DNA of 8,872 bases from SIG480 sp045533555. Its GTDB lineage: Bacteria; Bacillota; Clostridia; Oscillospirales; JAAYXM01. Below the pieces are notes generated by a model. That model had not been told where the DNA came from. It worked only from the letters and a program-made list of their open reading frames with translations, and searched no databases. The translations under genes were made by a program, and so were the position numbers. The stretch covers positions 1-8,872 of the forward strand of contig JAZSHZ010000044.1 of assembly GCA_045533555.1 (NCBI GenBank), given 5' to 3'. Of this stretch, positions 6,201-8,872 are shown one piece after another. Each line of letters opens with the position of its first letter. The stretch's first letter is position 1.

Positions 6201-8872
6201 GGATGCGTTCTTCCCCGCACTTACGGATTCGCAGGTTATTTCCTTCCTCGAAGAGAAGGCAGTCAAGTATAATCTCGAAAATCCGAAGTCCTCTGCAATA
6301 GATATCTGGAACAACTGGGATGACAACTTCCTCGATCAGGTATTTGTCTGCGTCAAGGACGGACGTATAAACGGTAACTACGGTCTCTATCACCATGCGC
6401 TTTCTTCTGCAGCTATCGTCAAGGACAGTGAGCCCGAGACAACGGAAATGCTCGAATGGCTCTTTGAAAAGGATGATGAGACAACCGATATCTATTCAAC
6501 ACCGGGTGGCGGTCTCGAAGGCGGCGACTTCAACTCCAAGTTTATTGACGTTGTCGACCGAGACGGTATGGGTAACGAAGCTTCTATCGCTTATAACGGA
6601 ATGTGGCTTGGTCGTCTCCACGGTATGTCAGATCTTCTCTCCTATTATAAGGGTGAGAAGAACTTAAACCCGTGGGATCATCCGAAGTTCGTCAATATGT
6701 TTATTGCCTTCACGAAGACCTACACGGCAAACTATACGACACTTAACGTCGGTGACGGCTACGGCACTGCGGTTTCCGGCATTGCCTGCAACCAGCCTGC
6801 GATGATAGATGCATTCAAGGCAACCGAGGGTCGCCCCGAGCTTCGCCGTCAGATTGCAAATATGCTCTATGTTGCAAACAAATATAATGTTTCCGCGCTT
6901 AACTATGGCATTTATGAAAAGAATCCGGAACGCCTCGCAGACGAGATTCTTGAAATCACAAACGGCGAGATTCCGCATCTCCCGTCAGAAATGATGACGG
7001 GCTACGGCATCGCATTCCTCCGTGACGGTCATAAGTTCACACTTTCAAATTCCGACACGGCGACGAATACTCTCCGCGACTTCTGGATCTGGTTCGGAAG
7101 AAACGCAGGTCACGGTCACGATGACATCCTTACACTCGGTATGGAAGCATATGGATTAAACATCCTCCCCGACCTCGGTTATCCGGAAATCACGGGTACT
7201 GATGCACAGCGTCTCCAGTGGGTAAGCCCAACGGTATCCCACAACACGGTTTCTGTTGACAGAGCGGGGCAGTCGGATAACGGAATCCACGGTTATCCGC
7301 TCCATTTCGATGATTCGGGCAAGGTAAAGGTAGCCGATATCCGCGCACCGAAGGCAAACGTTCAGTGTGAGGAATTCCGCCGCAGTATCGTTATGGTTGA
7401 GGTTGATGATAACGTATCCTACGGCATTGACTTCTTCCGTATAATCGGCGGTAATGTACATAGCTACGGTCTCCATAGCCAGGCAGAAAATGCATATGCC
7501 GTCGAAGGTCTCGATATGGAAGAGCAGAAGGATGAGAACGGCAACTGGAAGGGTTCATATGCAGATCCCGAGTGGCCTGTCGGCGAAGACCCGAACTCAC
7601 CTGAAGCATGGAGTTATGAAACGGTATATCCGCGCGGCTATTCATGGCTCGGAAAGGTCCGCCGCGACAAGACTCCGGAATCCAAATTCGCAGTCGAATA
7701 TGATGTTGAGGACTATCGCAAGGCAGTAAACGGCGGAAGTGATATCGTCCTCCGCGCAACACAGCTCAATAACTTCGTTGCAAGTGAGGTTGTCCTTGCA
7801 TCGGGTCCTGTTCCGAAGAGAACGGAAAATAAGATCATGCCGAAGACTCTTGACTATATGTATGTCCATCGCGAGGGTGAGAACCTTGATTCTCTCTTCA
7901 CAACAGTTCTCGAACCCTATAAGGGCTCCGAGGGAAGATATATCAAGGATATCAATGCTGTTGATGTTGTGATAAAGGACGGCAATGAGGTTAAGAACGA
8001 CGTTGCCCGCGCAGTCAAGGTAGAGCACGAAAATGGCAGAATTGACTGGGTCGTCTATGCAACCAACAACAAGGTCACATACACAGTCGATAACGAGTTT
8101 GATTTCCGCGGCTTCGTAGGCGTTTACAGCAAGAACGAAGCAGGCGAGGTAATCTACCGCTATGTCTGCGATGGTGATATCATCGGAGAAGCAACCGGAG
8201 AAGCATTTGAATATACGGGAACGGTTGTCGGATATCAGGAAGAGCTTTCTTTCGAGAACTATATCGACATCCGCTTCAACGAAAGCTTCGATGCATCAGA
8301 GCTTACAAACAAGTATGTCTATATTGATAACGATGAAGTCGAAAACGGCGTTTATGAAATCGAATCGGCAGAGAACCTCGGAAACGGCGTAACACGACTC
8401 CACACCGGTCTCACGACGCTTATCCGCTCGCATATCGACCCGTATAATATGGAAAAAGGTTATATCTATAATATCAAGGTCGATCAGGATGCAAGAATCC
8501 CGCTCACTTTCGTGGATGCAAGCGCACCTGAATTTGCTGAGATACCCGCAAAAATAAGCGCGACGGCAGGAAGCTCGCTTTCCGTCAAGATAAGCGCAGA
8601 AAGCCCGCTTGAAGGAAGAACGATAACATATTCGGGCGAAACACTCCCGCGCGGAGCGACAATTGATGCGGAAACAGGCGTCATCACATGGAAGCCGACG
8701 AGCTCGCAGATCGGAGAGAACCACTTTGCGGTAACGGCAACGGACAATGACGGAAGAAGAAACACTGTTCACTTTGTCGTCACGGTCTACGGTGCAACAA
8801 CCGGCGGTGGCGGCGGAGCAACGGGTACACCTTCCACACCGGAAACAACCACACCGACCATCCCGCCGACAC
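169..8872 (+). CDS. Giant secreted multidomain heparinase II/III-family polysaccharide lyase (3' partial)
   Basis: Line-by-line translation gives 2901 uninterrupted codons with no stop before the window ends. Residue order: signal peptide 1 to about 29; six repeats of a beta-rich module plus BIG2 domain (about 35-1627); seventh BIG2 (1628-1720); heparinase II/III-like region (about 1731-2724); accessory beta region (2725-2784); He_PIG-like domain (2785-2875); Gly/Thr/Pro linker (2876 onward). Lyase evidence is NGNYGLYHH (2068-2076), MGNEASIAY ending at Y2142, the AGHGHDD motif (H2315, H2317), the downstream D2335 and SHNTV (H2358). These resemble the His/Tyr catalytic and His-x-His/Asp/His metal-site pattern of heparinase II-type enzymes, which cleave uronic-acid glycans by beta-elimination. 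The exact PL family and substrate are unknown. The known single-domain enzymes of this fold are several-fold shorter. A tail anchor such as SLH repeats is likely beyond the edge. The start is set by AAGGAGG at 152-158. No frameshift or lost domain is visible. Confidence 0.95.
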   Translation, partial: MKTKRLLSVILAIAMLISLLPSISIAGAADVETTLRYDFGAFMKARDYKWNQSGTWLTDMNYDTTNGLYRFFNTTAFTMVEGDKDIGGANRTANLTPSIASGNYYFQMGGGRVTAFEIYVPVSGTYKMKVGYREGPNATQGGTVSVYMNQGETYSNAWNYQVGQYSCAMAGETSQAGLEQTVKSVDGTGDAEVTLSAGYHFLTLKSSTYGYLGYIEFISGNGATPVLAHMKTSEKLSLDAGKSAQFDKTLYDGVGNETTKAYAISYKSDNEEVATVSASGEIAAISAGTAKITATAVNEGGTEISATKTVTVSGSLPTYENAGINITYDLQSRFGAWNNNSVKFTDWTYASNKGLWEFYGNAKNLTTIDNSTTYNWSVGKTIQAKSGWWGIRIIVPKSGMYTPRLNYTKYQNYGKDAFINLYMIKADKALDTSADFIADNRIGRVNCTDAAASKATYMEGDDAAVLESRYIEAGEYYLIWGHEASGGAWTYIMNFMLDGKGDGKLLSGVVTEDSATVFKGGSADFDLTYYNNDGSLASGSYDAAFESSDEAVATVSANGKITGIGPGEAVITASVTNEAGFVLKAKKTVNVVTDEIKVFYNVNEDMRRLGMHWVSGGAKIPLANLNYDETNGFYKFHSALASRINAETGYPDDNYIKYSGGSTSIGRYQLRTGTWLAIEINVPRAGTYNLEMYNHEVKSDARYNVDMSVFVSNEATTDSSKYIGKYNVYNANAADTPVTKKIGSVSFDKAGAYVVTFMVPTGADAYSVIDSFALVGGENSQLMNASIKADADSIEVYQPNFKVEATGYLSATAKPAEFTYTSSDEKIATVDAKTGIVNAIAPGEVTITATADVKYGEPLTKKLTVVPSTNPMYQRSGVKVTYDIASVAAEHARSKTIPFTYMSWEKSNGFWRYHSNSYNWEMTQDWTICMTTTGMQLGTNRWFAFEIYVPATGTYSLSVQHAEFARSQDTEVYVSPSTGAKSVVDKEYLLGKFNAYNADYPTNFSSTLKEEPSYIGEIIVPAPGYYRVAFKAISGDYGTAGNIIIDGTQEGSEEKTALMRPVVSSERTIMRAGESEALKAAIYNNKAEKVENATITYAANTPSVATVGANDGIVSALSAGMASFTATATDGNVSISSDYEIKVNPKNGSGYVVTYEVDANTVESATYENTNDFFAFNGKGADYTAINIKVPVAGEYLVKSEGEVYILPKDADIAEALANAAPNGVVSLSADEYIAVIKGKVGNIVLDGGEDLALMKAEGVIENSKVVLSGILSDGSAADMTKATVTYVSSDKKVATVNSDGVISNNAIGSTTITATATLGVVRKTVVVSYEVTLAPMTYSGVDVKYDFRLKNGWDTAMTIAAGYTDATSIYDSRGITYQYTGVGKEPGNWEYRGVGNDKGWNTFKHVGGEFESYGSYLKCRLKSANQYMAFNIKVPAAGKYSPTLEYMRYKDGEAVLDLYVLPGDTENENIFATCTDETYFGTVTFVDKSLSDVQKNVITLNNLEFDAAGEYILVFKQPKTTVGSYFRPIQLLFNGVNCIRAAEVTVTKSELLYGEEADINISATRLDGTDMESSEYSVEYDSLYPKVISVDKNGHLTAKGDGESVITVKISDGENTITKQVTVRAIDNTGIASTKLSIHPTIYVRGAEKFDWRVTMNSGNEIVVPAEDVVATAEPEGIVSVDSEGRVSGIAEGTVTINLRANFRGEEISDSVSVTVIPSTGKTEPSYYTYERRANAKENIQKYSWAKSSAKSTIAAADRWVENYEAVYNAVFGEGIPRSIYIGFLNDPDYKNCKFCGTDVHVEYGEWNINLAKQPWKLQCGKCKRSFPSNDFGLLYKRGLDEHGYYDRDRAIAANAEAVANGEKDALHNDLYPELSTVYQGRGLRAGESVETWGVDDGYGYIPLDENGNRFVYSNGVEECHAYIPHYAEVAYGQFTSIVRNLAQAYTYTDDIKYGRAGAIIFDRIADFYPSFDNWIQKKKYPLSCGGSGRGNITGRIADPSTAQYLAVSADAFFPALTDSQVISFLEEKAVKYNLENPKSSAIDIWNNWDDNFLDQVFVCVKDGRINGNYGLYHHALSSAAIVKDSEPETTEMLEWLFEKDDETTDIYSTPGGGLEGGDFNSKFIDVVDRDGMGNEASIAYNGMWLGRLHGMSDLLSYYKGEKNLNPWDHPKFVNMFIAFTKTYTANYTTLNVGDGYGTAVSGIACNQPAMIDAFKATEGRPELRRQIANMLYVANKYNVSALNYGIYEKNPERLADEILEITNGEIPHLPSEMMTGYGIAFLRDGHKFTLSNSDTATNTLRDFWIWFGRNAGHGHDDILTLGMEAYGLNILPDLGYPEITGTDAQRLQWVSPTVSHNTVSVDRAGQSDNGIHGYPLHFDDSGKVKVADIRAPKANVQCEEFRRSIVMVEVDDNVSYGIDFFRIIGGNVHSYGLHSQAENAYAVEGLDMEEQKDENGNWKGSYADPEWPVGEDPNSPEAWSYETVYPRGYSWLGKVRRDKTPESKFAVEYDVEDYRKAVNGGSDIVLRATQLNNFVASEVVLASGPVPKRTENKIMPKTLDYMYVHREGENLDSLFTTVLEPYKGSEGRYIKDINAVDVVIKDGNEVKNDVARAVKVEHENGRIDWVVYATNNKVTYTVDNEFDFRGFVGVYSKNEAGEVIYRYVCDGDIIGEATGEAFEYTGTVVGYQEELSFENYIDIRFNESFDASELTNKYVYIDNDEVENGVYEIESAENLGNGVTRLHTGLTTLIRSHIDPYNMEKGYIYNIKVDQDARIPLTFVDASAPEFAEIPAKISATAGSSLSVKISAESPLEGRTITYSGETLPRGATIDAETGVITWKPTSSQIGENHFAVTATDNDGRRNTVHFVVTVYGATTGGGGGATGTPSTPETTTPTIPPT
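271..5049 (+). repeat. Six tandem repeats: unclassified beta module + BIG2 domain
   Basis: Each unit opens with a Y-[DNE]-[FLIV] strand, with the Tyr codon at 277, 1150, 1966, 2812, 3631 and 4204 (steps of 873, 816, 846, 819 and 573 bases). Then come an NG-aromatic motif (TNGLYRF 361, NKGLWEF 1222, TNGFYKF 2056, SNGFWRY 2887, TNDFFAF 3676, PGNWEY 4327), a VPxxGxY strand (526, 1351, 2212, 3013, 3736, 4468) and a second, similar Gly-Tyr strand (751, 1579, 2407, 3226, 3850, 4684). Each module is followed by a BIG2 domain at about 856-1110, 1681-1944, 2521-2769, 3343-3600, 3943-4164 and 4792-5049. The BIG2 domains share the core [AI]-[TS]-V-x-x-x-G and 'ITATA'-like final strands. BIG2 domains are common surface-protein spacers or adhesion domains. 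The partner module resembles a jelly-roll carbohydrate-binding fold, but that is inference. The repeats are diverged in sequence, so they are old and not recent DNA duplications. Confidence 0.85.
5050..5328 (+). other. Seventh BIG2 domain, without a partner module
   Basis: Residues 1628-1720 contain the BIG2 signature around 'GIVSVDSEGRVSGIAEGTV' (from 5203) and a final strand 'SVSVTVIPS'. Unlike the six before it, it follows directly on another BIG2 domain (4792-5049) with no beta module between. It is followed by a short linker (TGKTEPSYYTYERR) into the catalytic region, so it probably acts as the spacer between the stalk and the enzyme. Confidence 0.75.
5359..8220 (+). other. Heparinase II/III-like catalytic region (alpha/alpha toroid + beta-sandwich)
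   Basis: Residues about 1731-2274 are predominantly helical, starting 'ERRANAKENIQKYSWAKS', as in lyase toroid domains. They include candidate catalytic N2070, H2075/H2076 (NGNYGLYHH, 6373-6399) and Y2142 (codon 6592). Residues about 2275-2724 form the beta-rich second half, starting 'TGYGIAFLRDG'. This half carries AGHGHDD (7108-7125 region; H2315 at 7111, H2317 at 7117), PDLGYP with D2335 (7171) and SHNTVSVD with H2358 (7240). In heparinase II a His-x-His, an Asp and a later His in this half supply a catalytic base and a zinc site; I map these by motif similarity, not alignment. All key positions appear intact, so it is probably active. The PL12, PL15, PL17, PL21 and PL39-type families share this fold and cannot be told apart here. 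Confidence 0.87.
5548..5667 (+). other. Four-cysteine zinc-knuckle-like site in the lyase N-terminus
   Basis: CKFC (C1794, C1797; codons 5548 and 5557) and CGKC (C1821, C1824; codons 5629 and 5638) are separated by 23 residues. They are followed directly by KRSFPSNDF (to 5667). Two CxxC pairs at this spacing are typical of a structural zinc site. A CxxC...CxxC-FP-x-NDF arrangement recurs, from memory, in multidomain heparinase II/III proteins of Firmicutes. The role is probably structural. Metal binding is inferred from the cysteine pattern only. Confidence 0.7.
8221..8793 (+). other. Accessory beta region and He_PIG-like Ig domain
   Basis: Residues 2725-2784 (8221-8400) and the stretch to 8520 are beta-rich ('KYVYIDNDEVENGVYEIES', 'KGYIYNIKVDQDARIPLTF'). 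I take this as an extension of the lyase beta-sandwich. From 8521 (residues 2785-2875) the sequence 'APEFAEIPAKISATAGSSL', then 'LPRGATIDAETGVITWKPT' and 'FAVTATDNDGRR' matches the putative-Ig/cadherin-like He_PIG pattern (LPxGaxxDxxTGxixWxPt). Such domains usually act as spacers in surface proteins. Confidence 0.75.
8794..8872 (+). other. Gly/Thr/Pro-rich linker running off the window
   Basis: After the last Ig-like strand (VTVYG) the protein becomes low-complexity: ATTGGGGGATGT followed by repeated Thr/Pro (PSTPETTTPTIPPT). Linkers of this kind usually connect a catalytic body to a C-terminal anchor, most often SLH repeats or an LPXTG signal in Firmicutes. The anchor itself is not in the window. 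Confidence 0.8.

Noticed and set aside
7642..8028. Reverse-strand open frame of 128 codons, and another antisense frame at 4741-5088
   Set aside because: Both are codon-aligned antisense shadows of the giant gene, with no family motif.
8296..8772. Reverse-strand open frame of 158 codons
   Set aside because: It is exactly codon-aligned with the lyase frame on the other strand and stays open because TTA, CTA and TCA codons are scarce there. The translation is Cys/Arg-rich with no recognisable domain.

Overview
The window is almost entirely one plus-strand open reading frame. It runs from an ATG at 169 off the right-hand edge at 8872 without a stop, giving 2901 codons so far (roughly 310 kDa, estimated from length). 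It encodes a very large secreted protein: a signal peptide; six tandem copies of a two-domain repeat (a beta-rich module I cannot assign to a family, followed by a bacterial Ig-like group 2, BIG2, domain); a seventh BIG2 domain; a heparinase II/III-type polysaccharide lyase catalytic region; a putative-Ig (He_PIG-like) domain; and the start of a Gly/Thr/Pro-rich linker. Bases 1-147 are the last 48 codons of another gene, ending in TAA. The 21-base gap between the two genes holds only a strong Shine-Dalgarno sequence (AAGGAGG), so the genes are probably co-transcribed.

Organism: the consensus Shine-Dalgarno, the Gram-positive-style signal peptide, roughly 50% G+C (hand count of sample lines) and the overall architecture suggest an uncultured member of the Clostridia, such as a gut or rumen Firmicute. 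This is inference; there is no rRNA or marker gene to confirm it.

Layout: 1-147, C-terminus of an unidentified protein; 148-168, intergenic with ribosome binding site; 169-255, signal peptide; about 271-5049, six repeat units with a period near 840 bases (the fifth is shortened); 5050-5328, seventh BIG2 domain; about 5359-8220, heparinase-like toroid with a four-cysteine zinc-knuckle-like site and the following beta-sandwich; 8221-8520, accessory beta region; 8521-8793, He_PIG-like domain; 8794-8872, low-complexity linker. I see no RNA gene, mobile element, CRISPR array, terminator or separate promoter.

Working model: a cell-surface enzyme that cleaves a uronic-acid-containing polysaccharide. 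The repeated modules would act as a long stalk and/or glycan-binding arm, and the unseen C-terminus probably anchors the protein to the wall or S-layer. The substrate cannot be read from the sequence.
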